DNA of 64,000 nt from Firmicutes bacterium HGW-Firmicutes-7 (GTDB taxonomy: Bacteria; Bacillota; Clostridia; Lachnospirales; Vallitaleaceae), in contig PGZO01000003.1 in the NCBI GenBank assembly GCA_002841375.1, forward strand, positions 62,001 to 126,000. The letters run 5' to 3'. The position numbers were made by a program, and so were the translations under genes. The stretch's first letter is position 1, and each line of letters starts with the position of its first letter. Below the pieces are notes generated by a model. The model worked only from the letters and a program-made list of their open reading frames with translations. It made no database searches and had not been told where the DNA came from. Shown here piece by piece: positions 43,269 to 52,187 of this stretch.

Positions 43269-45509
43269 TTAGTTTTGTAGATGATATTTGACAAAACGTT
43301 CTAATGATTTTACCGCTGATCGGATATCTGCATATACCGGAATTCCTGCTCTCTCCATGATATCGACAAAATCACCGTAGTATTCACCACCATTTACTGA
43401 TACAACCAATGGCTTATCATATTTCTTATTCAACGCAACAATAAGATTTGCTAAACTATTTTCATCATTACAAGTGTTCGGCGTAGCTTTTATATTTTCT
43501 ACATGTGGTACAATTCCTACAAATACACAGTCAACTGCATCATCAAGTAAGGCTGCTTCAATGAATTCCTTAAACAAAATATCATTCGTCATAGGTGTAA
43601 CATCTAAAATTGACATACTCGTATTAACAAGGCCATGACTATTAATACTATCAATATAATCTTGGGTACCCGTTGAGAAAATGGCCGGTTCTAGTATACC
43701 TAATTCATCCGAAGCGACAGTCGCTTCAAATCCAGCATTTAATACACCCGCTACTTTATTTCCCGTAACCTTTTTATTAGCTAGTAGAGCAAAAGCTTTA
43801 ACGCTATCATGATAAGCTTCTGTATCCTCTATTAGAAGAACCTTCGACTGGCTACATGCAGCTTCAAAAACATCATAATCTCCTGTCATTGCTGCAGTAT
43901 GGGAAGCGGCTGCTTTTGCACCTACATCTGTTCTTCCAGATTTGTATACAAGCACTGGCTTATGTACTTCACGCATTAGATCATAGAACACTCTTCCTTC
44001 ACCAGGAGCAAAGCCTTCAATATAAAGTGCTATTACTTTGATTTGGGAATCTTGATTAAAATATTTAATTAAATCAGTAATCTTAATATCATATTTATTT
44101 CCAAAGCTCACAATTGATTTAAATATCGGTGCATTCGGCATTTTGTCTATTAATGTTATTGCCATACCTCCACTCTGTGTAAGCAATGCTGTATTGCTAT
44201 GTTCTGAAACCGCTAAATGAAGCCTTTCCTCATCAATAAAAAGTGTATTTACGCCTTTTTGATTTTCATCTTCTCCATAAAATACACCCATACAATTAGG
44301 ACCGATAATTCGAACATCTTTAGGTATGACTTTGTTTAATTCATTTGTAAATGTAACATAATCTAAATCTTGAGATATCCCTGGTATAAGAACAATTGAC
44401 TTTGGTCCATTGCTTTTCAATTTAGAAATGAATGATGTAATGTGCTTTGCCGGTGCTGCATACACAACCATTTCGATATCATATGGAATATCTTCTATTG
44501 ATTCATATAAGGTATACGTTTTATTTCCAAGTACTGCTTCTCCACCTCTTACATTAACGCAGTAAAGGTCATCTCTTCTTAAATCGTGTAGTAATCTTGC
44601 GATTTCTCTTCCCATACTATATTTAGTTGGATCTGATGATACACCAATTACAGCTATACCCTTTGGATTAAAAAACGTCTTAATATTGGTTGTATTCACA
44701 TTTGGTAAATATTTATTGCTATCAATTGCTTTTTCAAATTCGATATAACCATCTACAGCAATAAATCTATTATCCTTAGTAATTACAAACGGATTAATAT
44801 CCATTGTTTTTATAAAATAGGCAGATCTTTCTGCACAAATATAAGAGTAATTGTATGCCAGTGCGCTTATAACCGAAGCCGCTTCAGCTATGAAATCGAG
44901 GTATTCTTCATGTCCGATACTTTTAAATTTGTGTTTAATATTCAATTTATTAATAATCTGTTTTGCCTCAGTCAAACTTAGCTGTGGCATAAGTAGGTTC
45001 GCCTTGTCATAATATTTCGCAAAAAATTCTGCATCGTCCCCACCTTTACTCAACGTAACAATTGGGCCAAAGGATGGATCATCTTTAACCCCTATTAAGA
45101 TTTCATATCCGATACTTTGTTTAAATTCCACTAACTCAACAATAAGAAATCCATTAATCTTAGGCTTGTTATCTTCATCATAATGAGACAACACTTCTTG
45201 CTTCATTTTTTCCAGCACATATTGAACAAATAATGGTTCGTAGTTCTTAACCTTCTTTACCCCACCAACCTTTTGCTTATGGGCTATATCTGATGAAACA
45301 ATTTTGACAATAACCTCATCACCAAAACCCGAAAGAATTTCTGATGTTACTTCCTCCGATACTTCCAAATAATGGTACTTAGGCGTATCTAAGCCTATTC
45401 CATTAAGAATTTGATAAACTTCGTGCTCAAACAATATATTTCTTTCTTCTTTATTTGCTTGTTCAAAAACATTGTCTACAATGGTTCGATTATCAGTTGT
45501 AATGTTCAC
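43269..45509 (-). CDS. Acetate--CoA ligase (ADP-forming) family protein
   Basis: This 746-residue enzyme is of the ADP-forming acyl-CoA synthetase type, which converts acyl-CoA, ADP and phosphate to the acid and ATP. An ATP-grasp domain comes first (about residues 15-230, with VIVKIVSSDIAHKQKVGGV). A CoA-binding Rossmann domain follows (about 240-370, FNPKGIAVIGVSSDPTKY). The ligase domains come last, with SHTAAMTGDYDVFEAA near residue 540. The ATP-grasp domain is therefore N-terminal; in many fused relatives the CoA-binding part leads. The start is GTG with GGAGG 7 bases upstream. It would give substrate-level ATP in fermentation. Whether acetate or branched/aryl acids are preferred is unknown. 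Confidence 0.88.
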   Translation of the reverse strand: MNITTDNRTIVDNVFEQANKEERNILFEHEVYQILNGIGLDTPKYHYLEVSEEVTSEILSGFGDEVIVKIVSSDIAHKQKVGGVKKVKNYEPLFVQYVLEKMKQEVLSHYDEDNKPKINGFLIVELVEFKQSIGYEILIGVKDDPSFGPIVTLSKGGDDAEFFAKYYDKANLLMPQLSLTEAKQIINKLNIKHKFKSIGHEEYLDFIAEAASVISALAYNYSYICAERSAYFIKTMDINPFVITKDNRFIAVDGYIEFEKAIDSNKYLPNVNTTNIKTFFNPKGIAVIGVSSDPTKYSMGREIARLLHDLRRDDLYCVNVRGGEAVLGNKTYTLYESIEDIPYDIEMVVYAAPAKHITSFISKLKSNGPKSIVLIPGISQDLDYVTFTNELNKVIPKDVRIIGPNCMGVFYGEDENQKGVNTLFIDEERLHLAVSEHSNTALLTQSGGMAITLIDKMPNAPIFKSIVSFGNKYDIKITDLIKYFNQDSQIKVIALYIEGFAPGEGRVFYDLMREVHKPVLVYKSGRTDVGAKAAASHTAAMTGDYDVFEAACSQSKVLLIEDTEAYHDSVKAFALLANKKVTGNKVAGVLNAGFEATVASDELGILEPAIFSTGTQDYIDSINSHGLVNTSMSILDVTPMTNDILFKEFIEAALLDDAVDCVFVGIVPHVENIKATPNTCNDENSLANLIVALNKKYDKPLVVSVNGGEYYGDFVDIMERAGIPVYADIRSAVKSLERFVKYHLQN

Positions 45510-45596
45510 CGAATATCCTCCTAGATTAATTTTTACTTTACTACAAATATTATACCATCATCAAGTAATTAAATGTTAAGTAATCTTATTAATTTC

Positions 45597-46454
45597 CTAG
45601 TATTCTTCAATATAAGAATGCTTCTGCCCATCTTTCTTCCAGCCTACAATACAGTTCAAATTGACATTATGGGCTGCCTTCAGTATACATTTATCAACAT
45701 CCTCTGATTTTTCCTTAAGTTGTTTGATCAATTCCTTAATCTCTTTACGTTTACTTGATGTCTTTTTAGCAGCAACAATACAACCACAATTCATTGGAGA
45801 TAATCCAGCATTAACGGTGAAATTCTTAATGTGTTCCTCTTCAATGTAGTACATTGGCCTTATAAGCTCAAGTCCTTCAAAATTAGCTGATTTTAGCTTC
45901 GGCAACATTGTTTGAAAAGAACCAGCATATAGAATATTCATTAACGTTGTCTCTATAACGTCATTAAAATGATGTCCAAGCGCAAGCTTATTGCACTTTA
46001 GTTCCTGGGCTTTGGCATACAATGCACCCCTTCGCATTTTAGCACACATATAACACGGATAATCTTTAGCGATTTCATCAACTACTTTAAAAATTCCAGA
46101 TTCAAAAATATGAATTGGAATGTTTAAATAGTCACAGTTACTTTGAAGCATTTCTTTATTTGTGCTATAATACCCAGGATCCATCGCAATAAATTCTAGT
46201 TCAAAGGTAATCTTACCATACTTTTGAATTTCTTGAAATAATTTTGCCATAAGCAAGCTGTCTTTTCCTCCAGAAATCCCTACCGCTACGCGATCTCCTT
46301 CTTCAATCAAATTAAACTCTTTAATTGCCTTCACAAATTTCGTCCATATTTGAGATCTATAGGTTTTAATGATACTTCTTTCTATTTCCATTAGTGGTTT
46401 TCTTTCACTAAGTGGGATAAGAAGTTCACAACCACTTCCGCTAATTGTACTCAT
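45597..46454 (-). CDS. TtcA/TtuA-family tRNA thiolation ATPase
   Basis: This 285-residue PP-loop ATPase has the SGGKDS loop (GISGGKDSLLMA, about residues 62-73), the iron-sulfur-type CxxC in CYMCAKMRRG, LGHHFNDVIETTLMN, and a late MNCGCIV cysteine pair. Relatives make 2-thiocytidine or 2-thio-ribothymidine in tRNA with an iron-sulfur cluster. The start is the ATG at 46452-46454 with GGAGG 8 bases upstream, seven codons inside the open frame. It is the last gene of a HydE and uridine-kinase operon. Which tRNA position is modified cannot be told. Confidence 0.85.
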   Translation of the reverse strand: MSTISGSGCELLIPLSERKPLMEIERSIIKTYRSQIWTKFVKAIKEFNLIEEGDRVAVGISGGKDSLLMAKLFQEIQKYGKITFELEFIAMDPGYYSTNKEMLQSNCDYLNIPIHIFESGIFKVVDEIAKDYPCYMCAKMRRGALYAKAQELKCNKLALGHHFNDVIETTLMNILYAGSFQTMLPKLKSANFEGLELIRPMYYIEEEHIKNFTVNAGLSPMNCGCIVAAKKTSSKRKEIKELIKQLKEKSEDVDKCILKAAHNVNLNCIVGWKKDGQKHSYIEEY

Positions 46455-46481
46455 CACTTTCACCTCCATATTCATATGTAC

Positions 46482-47102
46482 CTATTCATTAATTAATAAC
46501 ACTCTAATTCTATCTAATAACATGGCGCATGCTACTTTATTATATCCACCTTGTGGAATAATAATATCAGCATACTTTTTGGACGGTTCAACAAATTCCT
46601 CATGCATTATCTTTACAGTATTTAAGTACTGGCTTACTACTGAATCCAGTTCTCTGCCTCTTTCTTTTACATCTCTAAGAAGTCTTCTAATAATGCGAAC
46701 ATCTGCATCGGTATCAACAAAAACTTTAATGTCAAACAAATTTCTTAATTCAATATTTTCAAAAATTAAAATACCCTCAACGATAATAACCTTTTTAGGT
46801 ATTTCTATTACTGTTTCTTTAGATCTCGTATGCCTTGAAAAATCATAACAAGGTCTTTCAATGGAAATACCTTCTTTTAGCTTTATTAGATCTTGTACGA
46901 AGCTTTCTGTATCGAATGCATTAGGATGGTCGTAATTTAATAACGCCCTTTCTTCAAAGGGTAAATGACTATAAGCTTTATAATAGTAGTCATGTGTTAA
47001 AGTTAAAACCTCATCTCCTAATGCTTCGTTAAGCTTATTCACTAAAGTCGTCTTACCTGAACCTGTACCACCTGCAATTCCAATAATTATCGTATTACTC
47101 AT
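46482..47102 (-). CDS. udk: Uridine kinase
   Basis: This 206-residue P-loop kinase has GIAGGTGSGKTTLVN at residues 8-22, HDYYYK, the NYDHPNAFD substrate segment, YDFSRHTR and IVEGILIFEN. It phosphorylates uridine and cytidine with ATP or GTP in pyrimidine salvage, and the length is normal. GGAGG precedes the ATG by 10 bases. It lies 46 bases after hydE and 27 bases before the TtcA-like gene in the same direction. It could act on another nucleoside. Confidence 0.92.
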   Translation of the reverse strand: MSNTIIIGIAGGTGSGKTTLVNKLNEALGDEVLTLTHDYYYKAYSHLPFEERALLNYDHPNAFDTESFVQDLIKLKEGISIERPCYDFSRHTRSKETVIEIPKKVIIVEGILIFENIELRNLFDIKVFVDTDADVRIIRRLLRDVKERGRELDSVVSQYLNTVKIMHEEFVEPSKKYADIIIPQGGYNKVACAMLLDRIRVLLINE

Positions 47103-47148
47103 ACATTTTATTCCTCCACGAGCTTTTTGATATATTTTTTAGCTTAAA

Positions 47149-48192
47149 TTATTTATTGTAATCCGTATGATCTCCTCGACTCATGTCAACTTCAAATCCT
47201 ACAGAACGAATTCGTCCTTCGATGCAATTTCTGCAATGTGCAGCTTCATCACCTGTACAAATTTTCCCATCATATAGCGCATATTTGTCTCGAACATTCG
47301 TAGGTGATAAATTGGGCATTACTACGTTTGCACCTGACTTAAGTCCAAGTTCTCTTCCCTTCTTATCAATTGAACCAAGTGCTGTAGTAGCAGGAAGTAA
47401 TACTTTTGGAAGTAACAGGCGAATAATAGATAACAATATACAGGTCATATGAGCAGTACCTGACTTTTCATTACTTAATGGTGTATCTTTTTGTGAAATA
47501 AAAGGGCCAATACCAACCATTTCAGGTTCTAATTCTTTTAAATATAATAAATCATCTGCAAAGTCTTCATTGGTCTGACCGGGTAATCCTACCATAAAGC
47601 CCGCTCCTACTTGAAATCCTATCTTCTTTAAATCATTTAGACATCTAATACGGTTTTCATAAGACATATCCGGATGAAGTGTTTCATATAAATGCTTGGA
47701 ATTCGTTTCATGCCTAAGCAAATAACGATCTGCACCAGCATCATAAAATTTCTTATAGCTTTCATAAGTTTTTTCTCCTATAGAAAGCGTAATCGCACAT
47801 TCTGGATATGTTGATTTAATGGTTTTAATCAAATCTACTATTTTCTCATCTGTATAATATGGGTCTTCTCCACCTTGAAGTACATATGTCTTATACCCTA
47901 AGTCATGCCCTATCTGGCAACATTCTAGAATCTGTTCTTTTGAGAGTCTATAACGTTCTGCTGATTTATTTGATTTTCTAATTCCACAATAAATACAATC
48001 CCTAGCGCAGAAGTTGCTAAACTCAATTAATCCTCGCATAAATACTTTGCTACCATAATGGGTTTTTCTTGTTTCTGTTGCTTTGTGTTGTAAATAGACA
48101 ATATCCGCTTCTTTACTATTATTAAGAAGAAACAGCAATTCATCTTTTGTTAAAGAATTATTTTCATACAGTTTATCTATTAGTTCTTTCAT
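47149..48192 (-). CDS. hydE: [FeFe] hydrogenase H-cluster radical SAM maturase HydE
   Basis: This 347-residue radical SAM enzyme has the cluster motif CARDCIYC (CxxxCxxC) near residue 50, YVLQGGEDPYYTDE and the GLPGQTNEDF pattern. A C-terminal cysteine group (CTGDEAAHCRNC) fits the accessory cluster of HydE. HydE acts with HydF and HydG to build the diiron subsite of [FeFe] hydrogenase, so the organism is presumably a hydrogen-metabolising anaerobe. No hydF, hydG or hydrogenase gene is in the window. AGAGG lies 9 bases before the ATG at 48190-48192; earlier in-frame starts overlap it. The related PylB/BioB radical SAM proteins lack this exact pattern. Confidence 0.9.
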   Translation of the reverse strand: MKELIDKLYENNSLTKDELLFLLNNSKEADIVYLQHKATETRKTHYGSKVFMRGLIEFSNFCARDCIYCGIRKSNKSAERYRLSKEQILECCQIGHDLGYKTYVLQGGEDPYYTDEKIVDLIKTIKSTYPECAITLSIGEKTYESYKKFYDAGADRYLLRHETNSKHLYETLHPDMSYENRIRCLNDLKKIGFQVGAGFMVGLPGQTNEDFADDLLYLKELEPEMVGIGPFISQKDTPLSNEKSGTAHMTCILLSIIRLLLPKVLLPATTALGSIDKKGRELGLKSGANVVMPNLSPTNVRDKYALYDGKICTGDEAAHCRNCIEGRIRSVGFEVDMSRGDHTDYNK

Positions 48193-48255
48193 TAACATCA
48201 ACCTCTTTCTTTCAATCTATTAATAATACGTATTTTCAACATCTATTTCAAACAT

Positions 48256-48284
48256 AGTATACCGATTTAATGGTAGGTTTTCAA
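48256..48284 (-). promoter_or_regulatory. Promoter of the hydE-udk-ttcA-like operon
   Basis: On the minus strand, TTGAAA (48284-48279) and TATACT (48261-48256) are separated by 17 bases, about 60 bases upstream of the hydE start. Confidence 0.65.
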
Positions 48285-48333
48285 GTGCTATAGCAACAAA
48301 AGATAAAATAATTATCTAATTTTGTTATAATGC

Positions 48334-48362
48334 TTGACTTTTTTATGTCATTTTATTATAAT
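48334..48362 (+). promoter_or_regulatory. Promoter of the NlpC/P60 gene
   Basis: TTGACT at 48334-48339 and TATAAT at 48357-48362, 17 bases apart, about 60 bases before the start codon. Confidence 0.75.
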
Positions 48363-48424
48363 AATTTTGTAACAATTTATTAATAATATCACAACAATTG
48401 ACATCAACTGTACAGGGGGTTCAA

Positions 48425-49126
48425 ATGAACAACAAAATGTATCTAAAGATTTTTTTACTAACAGTCGTATTTAGTCTTTTTTCAAGCACTTATGTACTAG
48501 CAAACACTGAAGGAATAGTTACTGGTGACCGCGTAAATGTAAGAAGTGGTCCAAGTACTTCGTCCACCATTTTAGATAAATATAATACTGGTTACAAGAT
48601 TGCCATTGTTTCTAAAGAAGGTGACTGGTATAAAATTACCTTAGCAAATAATCAGACAGCATTTATATTCGGTGAATTTGTTAAGCCCGCTGATACTACC
48701 GCGGTTGGAATAACAGAAACGCCAAAAATCGAACCAACTGAAAATACATCATCTACAGCGCTTCGTGCAGAGCTCGTAACATATGCTAAGCAGTTCATAG
48801 GTAATCCATATAGATATGGTGGTACGAGCTTAACAAATGGTGCTGATTGTTCTGGATTTACTCAATCAATTTACAAAAACTTTGGATACTCAATAAATAG
48901 AAGTTCTTATACACAATATAATAATGGCCAAGCTGTTAAATCAAGCGAGTTATTACCTGGAGATTTAGTATTCTTCGGATATAGCGGTTCAATTTCTCAC
49001 GTAGGAATATACATAGGCGATGGCCAAATAATTCATGCAAGTACTTCCTCCACTGGAATTATCATTAGCGGGCTCTACGATAAGGGTAATAAGCCTTATA
49101 TCGGAAGCAGAAGAATTATCTCATAA
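48425..49126 (+). CDS. Secreted SH3b-NlpC/P60 peptidoglycan hydrolase
   Basis: This 233-residue protein has a signal peptide (about residues 1-26, ending VLANTEG), one SH3b domain (RVNVRSGPSTSSTILDKY, about 33-90), a short linker, and a C-terminal NlpC/P60 domain. The catalytic cysteine is in ADCSGFTQS (near residue 142), the first histidine in SHVGIYIGDG and the third residue in IIHAS. It should cleave the gamma-D-Glu-diamino acid bond in wall peptides. GGGGG lies 5 bases before the ATG at 48425-48427; the frame extends nine codons further without benefit. It has its own strong promoter and terminator, so it is monocistronic. Confidence 0.93.
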   Translation: MNNKMYLKIFLLTVVFSLFSSTYVLANTEGIVTGDRVNVRSGPSTSSTILDKYNTGYKIAIVSKEGDWYKITLANNQTAFIFGEFVKPADTTAVGITETPKIEPTENTSSTALRAELVTYAKQFIGNPYRYGGTSLTNGADCSGFTQSIYKNFGYSINRSSYTQYNNGQAVKSSELLPGDLVFFGYSGSISHVGIYIGDGQIIHASTSSTGIIISGLYDKGNKPYIGSRRIIS

Positions 49127-49141
49127 CACCTTCATAAACTT

Positions 49142-49171
49142 AAAGCCAACTTCTCACGAGGTTGGCTTTTT
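49142..49171 (+). terminator. Terminator of the NlpC/P60 gene
   Basis: AAAGCCAAC at 49142-49150 pairs with GTTGGCTTT at 49161-49169, followed by more T residues. Confidence 0.9.
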
Positions 49172-49210
49172 TAATTTATATTCTATAACGCAATAATTTT
49201 ATATGCTTAA

Positions 49211-50833
49211 TTACTCGTACATTGTGTCAATTGTATTTTGAATTTCATCATCTTCCAAAAATACATCAAAGTCGATTACTTTATCAAAAAGACCGTTAGG
49301 TGTAATTTCAATTACTCTATTTGCAATGGTTTCAATAAAACTGTGGTCATGCGAAGCAAACAGCATTGTACCAGCAAAAGCTACTAACCCATTATTAACA
49401 GCTTGAATAGATTCTAAATCTAAGTGATTTGTTGGTTCGTCTAAAACAACTACATTCGGATAAGACAGCATAAGTTTAGAAAACATGCAACGCACCTTTT
49501 CCCCACCTGATAAAACAGAAGCCATCTTCAATGCCTCTTCACCTGAAAATAACATTTTACCCAAAAAACCTCTAATGAAAGTTTCTGTTTGGTTTTGTTC
49601 ATCTGAGTACTGTCTAAGCCAATCTACTAATGATAGCTCAACACCCTCAAAAAATTCCGAATTATCTTTTGGTAAATAAGCTTGTTTTGTAGTTATTCCC
49701 CATTTAAAAGAACCTTCATCTGGTTCTATTTCACCCATCAATATTTTAAATAAAATTGTTTTTGCATTTTCATTTCTACCGAGGATAATAATCTTGTCGC
49801 CTTTATTAACCGTAAAGGTTACGTTGTCTAACACCTTTACCCCATCAATAGTTTTTGATAAGCCTTCTACACTTAGAATATCCTTACCTGCTTCTCTTTC
49901 CTGTACAAAGCCTACAAATGGATATTTTCTTGAAGAAGGTTCAATATCTTCTAACACAATCTTATCTAAGGATTTCTTTCTAGAAGTAGCCTGCTTTGCT
50001 TTTGATGCATTAGAACTAAATCTTGCAATGAAATTCTGTAGTTCTTTAATCTTTTCTTCACTTTTCTTGTTTTGATCCTTCATCAATCTCAAAACCAACT
50101 GACTAGACTCATACCAAAAATCGTAGTTTCCAACAAAAAGCTTCGCTTTTCCAAAATCAATATCAACCATATGTGTACAAACCTTATTCAAGAAATGCCT
50201 ATCATGGGAAACTACAAGCACAGTGTTATCATAGTTCAACAAGAACTCTTCCAACCAAGTAATTGCCCTAAAATCTAAATGGTTTGTAGGCTCATCTAAT
50301 AGAAGAATATCCGGATTACCGAAAAGTGCTTGAGCAAGCAATACTTTAACCTTCTGACCACCTTCTAATTCTTCCATTCGTTTATAATGAAGGTCTTTCT
50401 TAATACCAAGACCCATTAGTAATCTTTCTGCATTCGTTTCTGCATCCCAGCCACCTAACTCAGCAAATTCCGCTTCTAAATGAGATGCTTTTTCGCCATC
50501 TTCTTCTGAAAAATCTTCTTTTGAATATAATGCATCCTTTTCATGACTAATTTCATAAAGTCTTTTATGACCAATAATAACTGCATCTATTACATTATAC
50601 TCATCAAATTCAAAGTGATCTTGTTTAAGTACAGCCATTCTTTTTCCTGGTAATACCGAAATCACTCCTTGATTAGGTTCAATTTCGCCAGAAAGTATTT
50701 TCAAAAACGTACTTTTTCCTGACCCATTTGCCCCAATAATGCCATAACAGTTACCTACAGTAAACTTTAAATTTACTGCTTCAAATAATTTTTTATCGCC
50801 GTACCTAAGTCCAATATCTGATACTGTAATCAA
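49211..50833 (-). CDS. ABC-F family ATPase
   Basis: This 540-residue protein has two ABC domains and no membrane segments, so it is a ribosome-associated ABC-F factor rather than a transporter. Domain one has Walker A GANGSGKST (about residues 34-42), the signature LEGGQKVKV and LLLDEPTNHLD. A basic linker (about 235-300) precedes domain two, with a degenerate Walker A (GRNENAKT), the signature LSGGEKVRC and VVLDEPTNHLD. The degenerate second P-loop is common in this YkpA-like subgroup. The start is TTG, with GGAGG 9 bases upstream and the canonical N-terminus MITVSDIGLRYG. It may affect translation or antibiotic tolerance; no resistance role can be read from sequence. Confidence 0.9.
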   Translation of the reverse strand: MITVSDIGLRYGDKKLFEAVNLKFTVGNCYGIIGANGSGKSTFLKILSGEIEPNQGVISVLPGKRMAVLKQDHFEFDEYNVIDAVIIGHKRLYEISHEKDALYSKEDFSEEDGEKASHLEAEFAELGGWDAETNAERLLMGLGIKKDLHYKRMEELEGGQKVKVLLAQALFGNPDILLLDEPTNHLDFRAITWLEEFLLNYDNTVLVVSHDRHFLNKVCTHMVDIDFGKAKLFVGNYDFWYESSQLVLRLMKDQNKKSEEKIKELQNFIARFSSNASKAKQATSRKKSLDKIVLEDIEPSSRKYPFVGFVQEREAGKDILSVEGLSKTIDGVKVLDNVTFTVNKGDKIIILGRNENAKTILFKILMGEIEPDEGSFKWGITTKQAYLPKDNSEFFEGVELSLVDWLRQYSDEQNQTETFIRGFLGKMLFSGEEALKMASVLSGGEKVRCMFSKLMLSYPNVVVLDEPTNHLDLESIQAVNNGLVAFAGTMLFASHDHSFIETIANRVIEITPNGLFDKVIDFDVFLEDDEIQNTIDTMYE

Positions 50834-50927
50834 TATTCAAATCCTCCAAGTCAAATAATACTCGCTCTTCGTATGTTATAAATCTTTGAACCAAAACTAA
50901 ATTTGCATTATATCATTCCTAATCAAC

Positions 50928-50956
50928 AAAAAAATACCCACAACAAAACAAGGGTA
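50928..50956 (-). terminator. Weak terminator downstream of the UPF0316 gene
   Basis: On the minus strand, a short TACCC/GGGTA stem (50956-50952 with 50939-50935) with a 12-base loop is followed by a run of seven T (50934-50928). Confidence 0.5.
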
Positions 50957-51111
50957 CATGATTAAATGTTGATACAAGTTCATATTAGATCTATAGTAAT
51001 GACACACATAAATTCCCTAATATAATTCATCCTACCACGAATTACTACCTCTGTCAATAGTATCTGAATTTTTCTTACCGATTTCCCAATTGCTTATACA
51101 GAACTTTCCTT

Positions 51112-51636
51112 CTATTTTTTTATTACGCCATACCCACCATAGATAGGTTTAACCTCGTTTATAGTGATAACCACATTCTCTTGTAACCCTTTAATTAGAC
51201 TGACTACTTCATTGGTTCTTTTCCGTTTAATATGCATAATCAAAACGTGTCGCTTATCACTCATACCCTCACCTTCAATTACTGTTACCGCAAACCCACT
51301 ATCTCTTAAAATACTCACTAGGTGGTCACCATCGCCTTGTTTAACGATTGCTTCCACTCTCACTGTACCCACACCAAGCATTTGTTCAAAAGAAGTCCCG
51401 ACATAATTACCTATTGCAAATCCTAATGCATATACCAATATTTTAATTGGATCAGACGTAATATCATCAAGCACGGTTGAGACTAACGCAATCCATATTA
51501 TTACTTCGAAAAATCCAATAATCGCCCCTTTTACTTTTTCGCCCTTTGTAATTAGCACAATTCTTGTTGTTGCTAATGTAACTTCAAAGATTTTTACTAT
51601 TAAAATAAGAAAATAAAACCCTATTGATGTAAGCAT
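51112..51636 (-). CDS. UPF0316 (DUF2179/DUF5698) membrane protein
   Basis: This 174-residue protein has three hydrophobic segments at the N-terminus (about residues 3-22, 37-56, 61-80; TTRIVLITKGEKVKGAIIGF is characteristic). A soluble C-terminal DUF2179 domain follows, with ILRDSGFAVTVIEGEG and LIMHIKRKR. The family is widespread in Firmicutes and its role is unknown; the DUF2179 part resembles a small ligand-binding domain. AGGGGA precedes the ATG. No neighbours in the same operon. Confidence 0.88.
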   Translation of the reverse strand: MLTSIGFYFLILIVKIFEVTLATTRIVLITKGEKVKGAIIGFFEVIIWIALVSTVLDDITSDPIKILVYALGFAIGNYVGTSFEQMLGVGTVRVEAIVKQGDGDHLVSILRDSGFAVTVIEGEGMSDKRHVLIMHIKRKRTNEVVSLIKGLQENVVITINEVKPIYGGYGVIKK

Positions 51637-51719
51637 AAATCAATTCCCCTTCCACTACTACTATAGTATATCATTGTACCTCTACACGCTTTTGATTACA
51701 AGACCTTTAATAAATTAAT

Positions 51720-51753
51720 AAAAGAACAAAGCTATGGGAAAGTTTGTCCTTTT
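51720..51753 (-). terminator. Hairpin after the 69-residue hypothetical gene
   Basis: 51743-51753 pairs with 51720-51730 (one mismatch) around a loop of 12 bases. There is no strong T-run, so its efficiency is uncertain. Confidence 0.4.
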
Positions 51754-51793
51754 AATTTTATGTTGATATTAATGAAGTTAAAAAAACAAATTG

Positions 51794-52003
51794 CTATTTC
51801 TTACTTTTAGCTTTCTGCTCAAACAATTCATATTCTACATCTTCAAACGACTGTAAATCTTGGATATCTAAGTCTTTAAGAACTTTATTATACATTTGGT
51901 TTGTTTTAATAGTGTCTTTTTTTACCTTTAACTTAGTTTCAAGCTTCTTACTCTTGTCCTCTGCATATGTACCGTTCGATGACTTCTTAACGTTCTTGTT
52001 CAC
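51794..52003 (-). CDS. Small basic hypothetical protein
   Basis: This 69-residue protein is rich in Lys and Asp/Glu. Its N-terminal half is strongly basic and probably disordered (KKSSNGTYAEDKSKK); its C-terminal half is helical (MYNKVLKDLDIQDLQSF). The start is GTG with GGAGG 11 bases upstream, a long spacing. There are no cysteines and no membrane segment. I do not recognise the family. It stands alone between the UPF0316 gene and the Crp/Fnr regulator gene, all leftward. Confidence 0.6.
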   Translation of the reverse strand: MNKNVKKSSNGTYAEDKSKKLETKLKVKKDTIKTNQMYNKVLKDLDIQDLQSFEDVEYELFEQKAKSKK

Positions 52004-52187
52004 TTTCTACTATACCTCCATAAGAAATAGTTGATTATTGTTTGCTATTTAGAATATACTTAACCATTTTCGAAAATGTAGTATGATATATCCTATACAT
52101 GTATATTATCAACTTATAAGTTATTTTTCAATCCCTAAATAAAAAAATAACTAAAAATAATTAGTTTCTTTGGCACGAAAACACATA

